Shown here one piece after another: positions 32,794 to 43,597 of a DNA stretch of 64,000 nucleotides (the first letter of the stretch is position 1; each line of letters begins with the position of its first letter). The notes under the pieces are model-generated. The model searched no databases. It was not told where the DNA came from and worked only from the letters and a program-made list of their open reading frames with translations. Position numbers and translations under genes: made by a program. The stretch comes from Halisarca cf. caerulea (taxonomy: Eukaryota > Porifera > Demospongiae > Chondrillida > Halisarcidae), in assembly GCA_963170055.1 (NCBI GenBank), contig CAUJGJ010000444.1, positions 7,865,618-7,929,617 on the forward strand, in the 5' to 3' direction.

Positions 32794-32816
32794 AGGGGCT
32801 GCCACAGGCAGCCCCT
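32794..32816 (-). repeat. End A hairpin of the DUF7869 element
   Basis: AGGGGCTGCC - ACA - GGCAGCCCCT, a perfect 10-bp stem. It is followed inward by the conserved 'atattgttttcatttggact' and 'ccggtgtgtaacgctcgtccg'. Confidence 0.8.
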
Positions 32817-33592
32817 AAAAATGGAGGTAGAAATCTCTGCTTTTGACTTTGAATCATGGTGCTTATCAGAATTAAACCCTCAGAATTGAATCTTGGAGCA
32901 CTGTGCATCGGTCCTTTTGGTTTATGTGCCATGAAGTCTTGTAACTGGGAACCTTGTTTTTGGGCAGAAATTACACATCTTGTAAAGATTTGATATGTGT
33001 GGCCTTCCTATGTTGATTGGAGATTGAGCAGTACCTGTACACTGGCAATGTGTGGGGAGGTAGAGAGAGGCTCTTTGATGAAGATAAAGGCCGCAATGGA
33101 TCCATTTATTTTGGAACAATATGCAGCATCATCACTGCCTTTTAATTTTGGATATCATGACGCAAAGAAACTAGAAGACATTGGAGATCTACAATGGACT
33201 ATGTAATGGAAGACTAATAGTGGGAAATTTGAAATCTGGAGCAATAAAAAGCAAAGTCATGCCCATTTTTGACCCACAATTTCTCTCCAGCACATGTTGC
33301 AGGGTATGTAATCATGTTACTTCCTATTAAAATACCTTATATAAGCACAACATGAAAAGTTTATAATATGCACATACATGCATGCAATGTTTTGCATGTA
33401 TACTATGTACTGTATGTCATATTTACAAAAGGGTAATGCCTGGTGGTCAATTTATCATAACTGTAATCAATTTTCCTACGACTATAGGTACAGGTACAGG
33501 ACTATGTTGCTTCCGTTCCCTGGGCCAGCAATAGGACCACAGTCAATCGAGGAGATAGTAATTTTCCAACAACTAACAGAACTAAGAAGGAA
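32817..33592. other. No gene recognised
   Basis: Short motif-free open frames only. Confidence 0.4.
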
Positions 33593-34393
33593 CGCAGGTA
33601 TAACATGTGCCTTTTCTGTAAACAGAGGGGCATTGTGTGGTTTACAAAGGAATTTGATTTAATATTACAACGTTTTATTGATATACACTTGTTTGTCATG
33701 TGAATGTTTATGAAGTCACTTGAAAATATTGGGTTTCTTGCTCACAAACAGAACAGAATATATTAAATGTTGCATTAGTCTGCACATAGAGTGTTTCTAT
33801 ACGTTTTTAAGGTTATTCGTCATCATATTGCGTGACAGCCTTGTGACAAACGGCAAGGGAGAGCCACTTTCAATAACTGAGATTCTTCAAAACCCAGTCG
33901 TCTAAACAGCTGTGTAGAGGAGCCATGTCGCGGGAGTTAGGTAAAACTAAATTTTCACGGCTGTCAATTTTGATAGCATGCCCCATTCCCGACATGTGTA
34001 CAAGTCTGTGGTTTTACTCTGTGCCATAAACAACCTTTCGATGGACATCTGAGGAATGAAAAAGAATGGTAAGATCTTCCACAGTGAAAATTTAGATATT
34101 GATGTTAAAATGTTCTTGACAAAGTATGGCTGCTCTTAACAATGGTTTACATGACCGGGTTTTGCACTAAAGGTATTTTTAAGGTCCGAATCTGTGGTCG
34201 TTTTTTCGGCTTTGCAAAGTATCGACAGCAAAGTTAAGTGAACTGTTGTAGCATTAAATAGTCATATCAATGTTTTGTATGCCTTTTGTATTCCAAAAAT
34301 ACACTAAATGCAAGAAAAGCAGGGGGTAATTTCAGCCAACTTTGGGGCGGCCATTTTGCTAACACCACACATGTTGCACATGTCACACCTGCG
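33593..34393 (+). mobile_element. CRCAGG-terminus non-autonomous element
   Basis: Left end CGCAGGTATAACATGTG, right end CACATGTCACACCTGCG. AA flanks both sides (33591-33592 and 34394-34395), a 2-bp duplication. Internal sequence is shared with 50357-52151 (inverse) and with the split copy at 22615/27014. No coding capacity. Confidence 0.8.
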
Positions 34394-34395
34394 AA

Positions 34396-35232
34396 GCTAA
34401 GTAGCACAGTGGGATGGATAATTAGTGCCAATAATACAAGTATGTTTGCATTGAGTCAGGCAGGAGACTGACCACCAACTAGTAGAATTGATCAAACTAG
34501 CCCCAAAAATGGATCCATGTTTCCATTCATGTTTTAGGGATCTCCTGTTTTTACAGAAATGGTGAATAGTTGAATATATATGGTATCATGCTGATTGAAA
34601 AGTGTATATCCATTTGGTTTGCTTGAAATAATTCATATAGTTGATAAATGAAATTGGCCACGACATGATCACAATGGATGATGTGAAATTGTACATACGG
34701 GATGAAGTGTCACCCCTCTATCAGGGAAACGATAGCGTTCCCCCAGCAGCTGGCTTACAAGGTTCACAGGTTGTATTCTAAACGATCAAGGGCGTTGCAC
34801 AATGGGCCTCATCACTGAAGTGCTCTGGACAGCATGTAAAGGTTATATTAATGCATATGTCACACAAGATGAAGGCAGTTATGGTGATTTCTGTTTACTA
34901 TTTTGAATCTTCATGCAAAAATGCTTCTTAATTCATTATTGTAGCATTGACCAAAAAACAACATGGATTCATGACCATTTCTATACTTGTTGTGGACAGG
35001 TCTAAAGTGGAATGGTTTCGAAGTATTGGCCAAAGTACTTGAGGACATTGGAATGTACTTGAGAAACAGTGTTTCAAGTATAAAACTTGCCATAAATCAG
35101 AGGAATTCAGTAAAACAAATATAGTGAAAGATTTCAGGAATTTTCATAGTGACTCCTCTAGCTATTCTAAGAAAGCACAAAAATGCACAGTCATAACATT
35201 TTAACGGCCGCGTTTCTGTCATTGCTAGAACG
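34396..35232. other. No gene recognised
   Basis: AT-rich sequence with no recognisable coding or element ends. Confidence 0.4.
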
Positions 35233-35236
35233 TTAA

Positions 35237-35992
35237 TGACCGTTAACCACTACAGTGGCTCAAATATTTAGAAGATTTGTTTGATCAGGAAAATCACTGA
35301 AATTGTTTTGTTCCTGCCGTATTACTCACTGCTGTCCTCAAGATATTCTCTTTCATCTATTCGAGTACGGATGTTACTATAGTTTGTGATTCCGAGGTTC
35401 TTTTGTAAGAGTATGTATGTGTGATATTTTCGAGTTGTCTAGTCCTGGTTGCTTGAAACATTTCAAGTGGTGATTGTACGATACAAAACTTAGGTTGACT
35501 TTTAAGATTTGAAGTATGCACCCGTCTTCAAGGGAGATACTTCTGTCAATTGAACGAGAAGAATTTTCAGTTCTGCGTGTGACGGAAACAGAAAAGAACG
35601 ACATATTCCTACAAGAAAAGTTACGAGAGTTTTGTTCCACTCTTCACTGCACTTTGCTTGGGTACTGATCAAACAAAGGCAAAATATGATACTATACCCT
35701 AGAAATAATGCATTGTTTCAGCGAGCAACTTCCGGCGGAAGCCATTTTTGTTTGTATAATTTAGTAAACTGTATGTATAACTGCGTGGTAGTGTGTGCAA
35801 GTGCGTTTCTCATAGAATTTCTGTGACTTTATATACAGTCATACAGCTATGTATGACTATAAAATTTGGCCTGACAACTACATAGGCAATGCCCTTTCTG
35901 GCACATTAACTTTTGTGGCAAGTGCGCAACTTTCGCAGCCTGCGGTCGTTAAGTATACTTGTTGTTATAGCCACTACAGTGGCTAACGGTCG
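35237..35992. mobile_element. TTAA-flanked non-autonomous element
   Basis: TTAA at 35233-35236 and 35993-35996. The termini TGACCGTTAACCACTACAGTGG and, inverse, CGACCGTTAGCCACTGTAGTGG form a ~23-bp inverted repeat that itself contains the palindrome CCACTACAGTGG. This is the same layout as the 9615 element. No transposase. Confidence 0.75.
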
Positions 35993-36274
35993 TTAAAAGG
36001 TACGGACTGACCTTCTTCCTGTGGATATCTTATTTACATTGACAGAAGGTGAGATGTTCGCATTTAATACATTTTAACACAGTGTGAAGATGATAAGTAG
36101 TAGCATGCATACGCATCTGAGTGCATCAAATTAGTGTACATGTAAGCACTGTTTCATATGCAGGTGAGGCGATAATGGTAATGCATGTCTTTATGTGCAC
36201 CCATTGTAGTTACATCGATTGATAATGTCATTGATTGTACACCTAAGAGACAATGTCCTTTAGTTGGAGGATGA

Positions 36275-36530
36275 AGAAACAAAAGGACGTGGAAGAGAAG
36301 AAATGCAAGGAAGCAGAAGAGAAGAAACGAAAGGAAGTGGAAGAGCAGAAATGAAATGAAGCTGAAGAGAAGAAATGAAAGGAAGTAGAAGAGAAGAAAC
36401 GAAAGGAAGCCGAAGAGAAGAAACAAAAGGATTAGGAAGAGAAGAAATGAAGAAAGCAGAAGAGAAGAAACGTAAGGAAGAGGAAGAGAAGAAATGAAAG
36501 GGAGTAGTAGAGAAGAAACGACAGGAAATG
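36275..36530 (+). repeat. Purine-rich ~30-bp tandem repeat (former coiled-coil coding?)
   Basis: About eight units of 'gaagagaagaaacgaaaggaa' type. Read on the plus strand they encode a decapeptide-periodic charged helix (EEKKRKEAEEKKRKEV) broken by several TGA/TAG codons. It may be a degraded coiled-coil exon or simply a minisatellite. Confidence 0.6.
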
Positions 36531-36561
36531 GATGGACTGAGTAGGGAATGAAAAAGACACA

Positions 36562-36761
36562 CTAGGAGCAATTTTGAGTTTTTCGAATTAGGAGCAATTT
36601 CGAATTGCGATAATATTAGAGATTTCTCCTGCAGACTCCGCTTTGGGTCGTTTACAGCGTCACTTGATTGATTGGTCCTTATGTCAACATAGAAGGTGAC
36701 AAATTCCATTATGTTCACGCCCCAAATCCCCAAAACTCAAAAGTGTTATAATGCTCCTGTG
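36562..36761. mobile_element. Solo end of a CACAGG-terminus MITE
   Basis: Read on the minus strand from 36761: CACAGGAGCATTATAACACT, then 'ggggatttggggcgtgaa' and 'ggaatttgtcaccttctat'. This matches the right end of the MITE at 53139-54460 over about 100 bp. The opposite terminus was not found. Confidence 0.65.
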
Positions 36762-36930
36762 CACTGACTTGTTTCAGTGCCACCACCCCTATGTTCCCAG
36801 TCGTCTGCAGTGCCATCACCCCAGTCTGTCCAACTGCCATCATTGTCTCCACTCCAGTTTTCCTAGCTGCTTTCAGTGCCTTAGCCCCAGCCACCTTCAG
36901 TACCATTTCAGTCCACCAATAGATATGTTC
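36762..36930 (-). repeat. ~33-bp tandem repeat with an open minus-strand frame
   Basis: Units of 'cagtgccatcaccccagtctg' type. On the minus strand they stay open and encode an ~11-residue repeat (TGVMALQTTGNIGVVALKQ). I do not recognise the protein. It could be an exon of an unidentified repeat protein or a minisatellite. Confidence 0.45.
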
Positions 36931-39028
36931 GTAGGTCATTGTCACTGAATATGATCTAGGATACATTGGTGTGTGGACGTATGTGGAACAATTGCATTTC
37001 AGCAGGTATAGTGTAAAATTATGGTATAAATTTATAGACTTAGTGAGCGGTTCTGCAAAAGTGGTCAGTGATGCAATTTTGAAATAATTTTGTAGGATTA
37101 TTGTATATTTAGTGCACAGTGACCCCTTTTTCTTGGATCCTATTACATGATTTAAATTATATTGTATCATGGGACTATGACTGCCTATTATTAATGTTCT
37201 TATTTCATCACATTCATTTCATGAAGGATGTAGTAGCATGTAAGTGGAGACAGGTAGTTCTTTTTGTGCACATAGGGCAAGGAGAAAATGAGGCATGCAG
37301 CCTTGATACACAATAAGTTTTGTTCACCCTTCGTACAAAGTCTGACACTTCAACCAGTTAAAAGCTTAAGCTTCGGAAACCAATTTGAAGTTAACCCTCA
37401 TGAGCTAGATCAAGCATTACAACAGTAATTTTCTTGGCAGTATAAAATTAGATCAGATGATGAGAGGGTTTTACTACCCTTCATCCGTGCCGTTCTGATG
37501 TGCACAGTAATTCAGAACAAGTACTAGTTGATTATATCCTTATGGTTGTTAGCGAACCATAAGTTGTGCCAGCTGTAGACAACTGCCTTTTTGATGCAGT
37601 GATTTTGGAGACTATTATATACCACACACACAGAAGAAAATCACAATGAGCTACATATGTTGCTCAAGATGAAGGATTCAAAGTGTTACCCATATGCATA
37701 TGGACATAATAGACCACTTATAAGGATCAACAAGTGGCACTAGCTTATGAAAGTGATTTGTGGAATTGGAGGATCTTATGTTGTGTGGTTACCACTTGCG
37801 AGTGGAATCTCTTCAAGGTAGTCGCTATTGAGTCAGTACCTTGAGTATATGTGCAAAAGGAAGTTATTAGTTCCTGTATCTTATAATTTCAACCCTGAAT
37901 TACTGCTTGAAGACCAGTACCCAGATAATGCCATGAAGATTGAATTAGAAAGCTTATATTTCATATTTCTTATGCATCGTATGTATCTACAACTCAAAGG
38001 GCAATCCTCTGGCAGCAGTCAAGTGTCAGCTGCCATTATTTACCCTGTCCACTGTACAGCAGCCATCATTTTACCCCACCCACTGTACAGCAGCCATCAT
38101 TTATCCCATCAACTGTTTATCCATCAATTTAGCAAGTGGATGGTAATAGAGTGGGAATTGCAGATCTGCAAGTATTCGAGCTTTGAAATCTCTAACTTAG
38201 CGTATAAATTAGCCTCCGCAACACTGAGAACATGTGGTGTCCACGTGACCAAGGGTGAAAAAGGCACTCTTGTGCATAGGAAAGTTATGGCAAAAAAGGT
38301 GGAGAACTAAACTAAACCTCTTCCTGTATGCTTGAAACTTTGTCAGGTTATTTGTAATGGGCTGAACTTACAATTTTGGATATAGGAAATCTTCTGACAT
38401 AACAACCGTGGAATGGAGCATCGCCTTCCCATATCCAAAAATGCAAGTTTGGGGTATGTTCTATCTTGTGAATTGACTTGTGTATCAAAACTCAGAGGTC
38501 TTCCTTTCCGCCTTTTTGCGTATTTGCTAATTTTGATATGGTTGAAAAATAGCAACCATGCAACAGGTAAAACATGTTTCGGTGCTTTAAATGACACACG
38601 AGTAAAATATGAATGTTTAGTTTGCTATCTGTATGGTTTCTTGGGGTTTGAAACCTTCAGGAAGCTAAAACAAAGCGTTTAATGCAAAGCGTTTGGAAAC
38701 AGCAGTCATTTTGTTCAATGGCAAAATGTGCCATAACATACCTGCGTAGTAGTGGTTGTCTAAATGTCTAAAATATGATACTCTGATATCAAGATGATGG
38801 TAGTGATTGATAATAAAGACAAATATTATACACACTGGCAGCACAAAATGAAGAGGATATTAATATTATTATAGGTAAACAGTTGAGTCTTTCCTGTGTA
38901 ACAGAAGAGGCCCAATATTGCACAATGGCCGTGTGATAGATGAATTGATAATTTTATGATAATATATAAAAACTGTGGCAAGTCCAAAGATATGTACCAT
39001 TTGAGCCAACAAGACCATAACATACATA
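36931..39028. other. No recognised gene; one unassigned open frame at 37846-38310
   Basis: The plus-strand frame from the ATG at 37846 (MCKRKLLVPVSYNFNPELL) stays open for about 155 codons but includes a short DNA tandem repeat ('ccactgtacagcagccatca' twice) and has no motif I know. The rest is motif-free. 38732-38746 (CATAACATACCTGCG) resembles a CRCAGG right terminus with no partner found. Confidence 0.35.
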
Positions 39029-39169
39029 CCCTTTTCACATGCACGCGAGGAACCGGTTCCATAACCGATTAAGGAACCGATTCTCGAGTTCTGACCCCTG
39101 GCGCGTTCACACGCGCTTGATTGTGTTGTGAATTATGATGCAATTGTTGCCCATGGTCAATGAGAAAAA

Positions 39170-40044
39170 ATGGCGTTCTCGGCGGCGACTGCATTGACAA
39201 CAGTGATTTATTTTGCATTGGTTTGGTTGAGGATGCAAAGAAAACAACGTACTGCAAGGATGAAAGCATTGAAAATGGCCAGAAGAAGACGTTGGGCTGC
39301 TCTCTGTGCAGAGCAAGAAGATTTACACCAGATTTTGACAGGTTTTTATACTCGGCGACTTTTTCTCAGTACACTGCAGCGTAGATCAATGTGGATGATG
39401 CCCAGAAGTACAGATTTTAGCAATAACATTATTCTATCGTGGGATGATGTACAATGGAAGGCCAATTTTCGCGTGAACAAAGCAACTTATCGCTATTTGT
39501 GTGACGCACTGCGAGGGTGTTTACAGAAGAGGAACTCCATCAGAGCTGCAATAACTGTGGAAAAGTGGGTAGCCATCACCTTGTGGAGGCTAGGGACCAA
39601 CCAGGAGTACAGGTCACTAGCACATCTATTCGGGGTGGGAACATCATCCGTGTGTGTCATTGTCCATGAAGTGTATGCTGCTATAGTTCAATGTCTCATG
39701 GACAAATACATTAGAATACCAAAGGGTGAACAGGCTGTTGAAGTGATTAAGGGATTTAAAGAGGTTTGGGGTTTCCCCCAATGTTTTGGAGCTGTCGATG
39801 GCTCACATATTCCTGTTATGGCACCTCATGGCCGTGCAACGGAATACTACAACCGCAAGGGTTTTTATTCTATTGTGTTGCAAGCACTGGTAAACCATGA
39901 ATATCTATTCATGAACACATATGTTGGATGGCCAGGCAGTGTACATGATGCTCGTATTCTCAGCAATTCTGACGTTTTTAGGGGCTGCCGCAGGCAGCCC
40001 CTATATTGTTTTCATTTGGACTTCCGGTGTGTAACGCTCGTCCG

Positions 40045-40076
<32 letters not shown>

Positions 40077-40778
40077 TTTAAAGAAAAGTCTTATAATAGA
40101 GAATTTATATAATAGTAATAGAGAAGTATGAATTTATACAGAAATGAGTTATAGGAATTGTTTTGAAAACAATTGCCATATTTTCAAAACAATCGTCCAG
40201 TTACAATAAACAGTATGTTCAATGAATGTTCAGCTGTGCACTAACCCTTCAATGTTTTGCAAGTAATTCGAGTGTGTGGGGCGGCAGCCCCCACGAGTTT
40301 TTAACTCGAATTACTTGTTGCCATGGGAGAATCAGGAACACTGTCACCCAGTGCAGTGAAAGTGATTTCTGGGTAACATGTCCCTGTGGTTATTCTTGGG
40401 GACCCTGCCTACCCTTTACTTCCCTGGCTGATGAAGCCCTTTACTGGATCCGGCTTAAGTGACAGACAGAGGAGGTTTAATTATCGACTGAGCAGAGCAC
40501 GTGTTGTCGTTGAATGTGCTATTGGTCGACTGAAAGGCAGATGGAGGTCGCTATTGAAACGCAGTGATGTCCGCATAGAATTTATGTCCACCGTAGTCAC
40601 AAGTTGTTGCATTCTGCACAATTTGTGTGAGATTCACAAGGACGGCTTTGATGAGCAGTGGCTGGATGAGGAGGTGAGAACCTTGACAATCAGCAACAAT
40701 AGTTCTAATCCAGCTCAACATTCCTCAAGTGCAGGAGCCATTAGAAATGCTCTAACATCTTACTTTTGTACTCACTAA
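39170..40778 (+). pseudogene. Harbinger-2 DDE transposase, interrupted by a hairpin-ended MITE
   Basis: The first part (ATG 39170 to 39979) contains GAVDGSHIPVMAP (first Asp) and ends ILSNSDVF. The MITE 39980-40317 follows. The second part contains VVILGDPAYPLLPWL (second Asp) and VVECAIGRLKGRW (Glu), ending at 40778. Deleting the MITE and one TT restores the frame (VF-AMGESGTL). One in-frame TAA (40374-40376) still lies between, so the gene carries a second, independent lesion. In working relatives the protein cuts the element ends with the Myb-like partner. Confidence 0.88.
39980..40317 (+). mobile_element. Hairpin-ended MITE, family 1, inside the Harbinger-2 transposase
   Basis: 338 bp. 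End A hairpin AGGGGCTGCC...GGCAGCCCCT and end B CAAGTAATTCGAG...CTCGAATTACTTG (inverse orientation relative to the DUF7869 element). An (AT)n tract joins the parts that flank the gene in the 3.1-kb element. The target is TTTTT; TT follows the other end. It encodes nothing. Confidence 0.92.
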
Positions 40779-41023
40779 TTATAACGCTAACATACGTACA
40801 TGCATACATTCATGGGCATTTTGTCTTTGCATTGCTTTGATATTATAAATTAATATATAATGATAATATTATTAATATTAGATCAATGTATAGACTGTGA
40901 GTAGATAAACTGAACTACATATTATGCCAAAATTTGCATAAGTACAATGGTTCAGAAAAAGCATGGGATTGCATAACTGTAAAGTATAACTGTTACACTT
41001 GCTACTATACTATTATACATACA

Positions 41024-42157
41024 TCAATAGTCCAGGCTATCATCTGACAGGCTAGGCCCAGGCAGACTAGAGTCGGTGGGCATGCCATCAGTAGGGTTGG
41101 GTGTAGATGTGCCCACCGGAGTGCTTGACCCAGGAAAAAAGTTAGGTCCTGGCACATTCCCTATGTATCCTTGGCTATGGTATCCAGGCCCTAGCTGATT
41201 GGCTTGTGGGTATCCTGGCCCTGGTTGATTGCCAAGGTATGGTGGAGGATGGGTGTGTGGCAGGGCTGCAACAGACTGAACCACCATAGCCATCATTTGC
41301 TGCATTTGCAACATAAACTGCCTGTCTCTCTCTGATTCGCGTTCCGCCTGCTTCAGTGCAAACTCCATTTCCTGTCTTTCCATTTCAGCCCACTCTGCCC
41401 GCCTTTTGTCTTGGTCAGACAGAACCTTTGACATAAAGGCATCTGCCGATTCTTCAGCTTTCTGCAGTTTGGACTTCTTCCTCTTTTTAGAATCAGAAGA
41501 GATCTTTCTGTTGGAATCCACAGTTCTCTTATTTGATGGACCAGGGGTGTCTGTTGCTGCCTTGTCCTGGGGGGATGTGGGTGCATCAAGTACCTGAACA
41601 GGGTCCGGCTGCAAGGTATTGTCAAGGCCCGAATCAATTGTGCTAGGTGAAGACCTAATGGGGGTGTCTGTGAAGTGGGATACTACCCCTGCAGGTGTAT
41701 CAGGCCTACTACTCGATGATGTGCTAGCAGAGAGAGGGGCATCAGGAACCTCTGGGAAGTCGACAGTATCATCATCTGCATCCAACAGTGGCTGGGTGTC
41801 AGCTGAATCCAGCAGGTGAACAGGCGAAACTGTATCTCTTCCTCCCATCACAGCATCTATGTCGTCGAAGAAGGGAAAATCGGCTGGTACTCGTTCTTCG
41901 TCTGATTCTCTGCCCTCGCCGCTCTTTCTCAGTCTGTCCACGATCTCTTTATATTTCCTTTTTAAGGCCTTTATCTTCGTACGACATTGCTGGACGGTTC
42001 GGTGGTAGTTATGCTTTGCCAAGGCCTCAACTATCTTCCCATACACAGCATCGTTTCTTTTAGCATCACGTAGCAACTTCTGAATGCTGTCCTGTCTCCA
42101 CACATCGATTAAAACTCTAGTCTCTGTCGTCGTCCAAAACTTCCTGCGTTCCGCCAT
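41024..42157 (-). CDS. Myb/SANT-like DNA-binding protein of Harbinger-2
   Basis: 377 residues from the ATG at 42157 (MAERRKFWTTTETRVLIDVW). The N-terminus is a trihelix/Myb_DNA-bind_4-type domain (WTTTETRVLIDVW...RTVQQCRTKIKALKRKYKE, residues ~5-80). It is followed by a Ser/Thr/Pro/Asp-rich linker, a basic patch (SSDSKKRKKSKLQKAEE), a Glu/Arg coiled coil (EFALKQAERESERDRQFMLQ) and a Gly/Pro/Tyr-rich tail. This is the usual second protein of PIF/Harbinger elements, thought to help nuclear import of the transposase and to bind the ends. Intact frame; convergent with the broken transposase. Confidence 0.82.
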   Translation of the reverse strand: MAERRKFWTTTETRVLIDVWRQDSIQKLLRDAKRNDAVYGKIVEALAKHNYHRTVQQCRTKIKALKRKYKEIVDRLRKSGEGRESDEERVPADFPFFDDIDAVMGGRDTVSPVHLLDSADTQPLLDADDDTVDFPEVPDAPLSASTSSSSRPDTPAGVVSHFTDTPIRSSPSTIDSGLDNTLQPDPVQVLDAPTSPQDKAATDTPGPSNKRTVDSNRKISSDSKKRKKSKLQKAEESADAFMSKVLSDQDKRRAEWAEMERQEMEFALKQAERESERDRQFMLQMQQMMAMVVQSVAALPHTHPPPYLGNQPGPGYPQANQLGPGYHSQGYIGNVPGPNFFPGSSTPVGTSTPNPTDGMPTDSSLPGPSLSDDSLDY

Positions 42158-42333
42158 TTTATTCACACTTCAGATACGGTTCGGAACCTGCTAATCGGAT
42201 CAAGATCCTACTGGTCACGAGGTTTTCAAAGCGGTTCCAGAACCTGGTTGAAACCATGATAACCAGCTTCAGAACCACATAAATCGACCATGTGAACGCG
42301 CTAAACCGGTTCTAGCTATCCATGTGAAAAGGG

Positions 42334-43511
42334 TAACGGTGTAGTCAACACATTTCAAATCCACTTAATTCAAATACAACTATAGTTCCCTATATACCTA
42401 CAATACATAGAATTTGTGGGAATTTCCTCTTAATTGAAATTGATACGAATGAACATACTGAAAAATCCAAAGCAGGAGACCTTACTAAGCATGGAGCTGT
42501 CAGTTCAATCTATCTAAATGATCCCTTTTCTGCTACTCTATGTTACTGATCTCTTTGAGGTACAGTATATTAAAATCTTTTCATATAGTAACACCTTTAG
42601 ATAGTTTCTTTGCATTTGAAACCTCCATCTAGGCATTATCAAGCCAACATTTGCCATTCATTTTGTTATGAAGACATTTAGTATGTAGGAATTCAACATC
42701 AGCCATACAACATATGGATACTCATAATTCAAAAGTCCTGTTAATTCAAACTTATTGTTGCTCTCCCAGAGATTTGATTTATGTGGACTATATAATATAC
42801 CGTAGAAGATAAAACTTACGCGTGGTTAAAGTTTCAAAAGTGGAGAAATTGCAAGATTTCGCATTTTTAGTTTCGCGTCTACCTCACTGGCATTTAACTT
42901 CTGAGTGGGCAACTATTGGACATGACGCATGTTCACAAGGTTGTTGCCATTGCAAAACTCTTCCTTTTACTTTAAGTTTAGACATGGCAGCCGTTTCAAA
43001 GGACTCTTCGTATAATGAATAGCCTAATCTATTGAAGAATGGGGCATTGTTGGCTGAACAATGAACAACAAAGGGCCTTCGTTTACTCTGAATCAGGTTC
43101 CTAGCGAACTTTCACTAATTAACCTATTGCAAACGCCTCTTCGATCATTTGTGAAATTCGCTAAACTATATCTGCACATAAGTTTCAACTTCTATGGTAT
43201 ATATTATGTATACATGTTGATAATTATTGGATTCAAAGCTTATTGGCCAGTGCATGCACATTGTAATAATAGACCATGTGTATACTGCAAAGTATCAGTC
43301 TTAAACATGAGAAAATGACATGGTGTTATTGGCTGACAGAGATACAAACTGTGTGATATGATATCAATATAAATTATAGTATGCATTCTATATACTGGGT
43401 TTAGAGATTATTTGCTTATAATGATATAATAATACCTTATGTATTGTAAAGTGTCAGTATTAAACATGACATTGTGTTAATAGCTGATATAGAAGTACAA
43501 ACTGTGTCAGA
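42334..43511. other. No gene recognised
   Basis: AT-rich intergenic sequence downstream of the kinase stop codon. 43365-43511 contains a doubled ~110-bp block ('gtattaaacatga...cattgtgtta' twice). No clear minus-strand AATAAA within 200 bases of the stop. Confidence 0.4.
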
Positions 43512-43597
43512 TTAGTGCACACCCTGTCCTGAAAGTTTATCAAGTATTGCATCCTCTGTCTGGCAAACAGGCTCATTTGGAGTTGTCTCATTGAGGG
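43512..43597 (-). CDS. Tyrosine kinase gene, exon 8 (last, with stop)
   Basis: The acceptor TTTTTTTTCAG lies at 43598-43608. The exon encodes the C-terminal tail after the kinase domain (ALNETTPNEPVC...KLSGQGVH) and the stop TAA (minus strand, 43512-43514). It takes the last G of exon 7 to complete its first codon. The tail has no motif I know. Confidence 0.75.

Larger units (their letters stand above)
29723..32816 (-). mobile_element. Putative autonomous hairpin-ended transposon (family 1) encoding a DUF7869-like protein
   Basis: 3094 bp. End B (29723-29780) folds as CAAGTAATTCGAG...CTCGAATCACTTG enclosing GGGGCTGCCGCCCC. End A (32794-32816) is the hairpin AGGGGCTGCC...GGCAGCCCCT. AA lies just outside each end. 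Between them are an (AT)n tract near each end and one intact gene. The outer 280 bp at end B and 85 bp at end A are nearly identical to the two parts of the 338-bp MITE at 39980-40317, which lacks everything between the (AT)n tracts. This is the basis for calling it the autonomous parent. That the protein is the transposase is inference. Confidence 0.75.
39029..42333. mobile_element. PIF/Harbinger-type transposon 2
   Basis: Inverted termini CCCTTTTCACATG (39029-39041) and CATGTGAAAAGGG (42321-42333), with further imperfect repeats of AACCGGTT inside both ends. TA flanks both sides. The expected 3-bp duplication reads ATA left and TAA right, so only TA is exact. Contents are a DDE transposase gene (plus strand, interrupted by a MITE) and an intact Myb-like gene (minus strand), convergent. 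3305 bp including the 338-bp MITE. Confidence 0.85.

Noticed and set aside
29723..32816. KDZ-type or Mutator-type transposon
   Set aside because: No long inverted repeats, no 8-9 bp target duplication, and the protein motifs do not match what I know of those transposases.
37846..38310. Single-exon protein gene
   Set aside because: About 155 open codons without motif, containing a short DNA tandem repeat. Not enough to call a gene.
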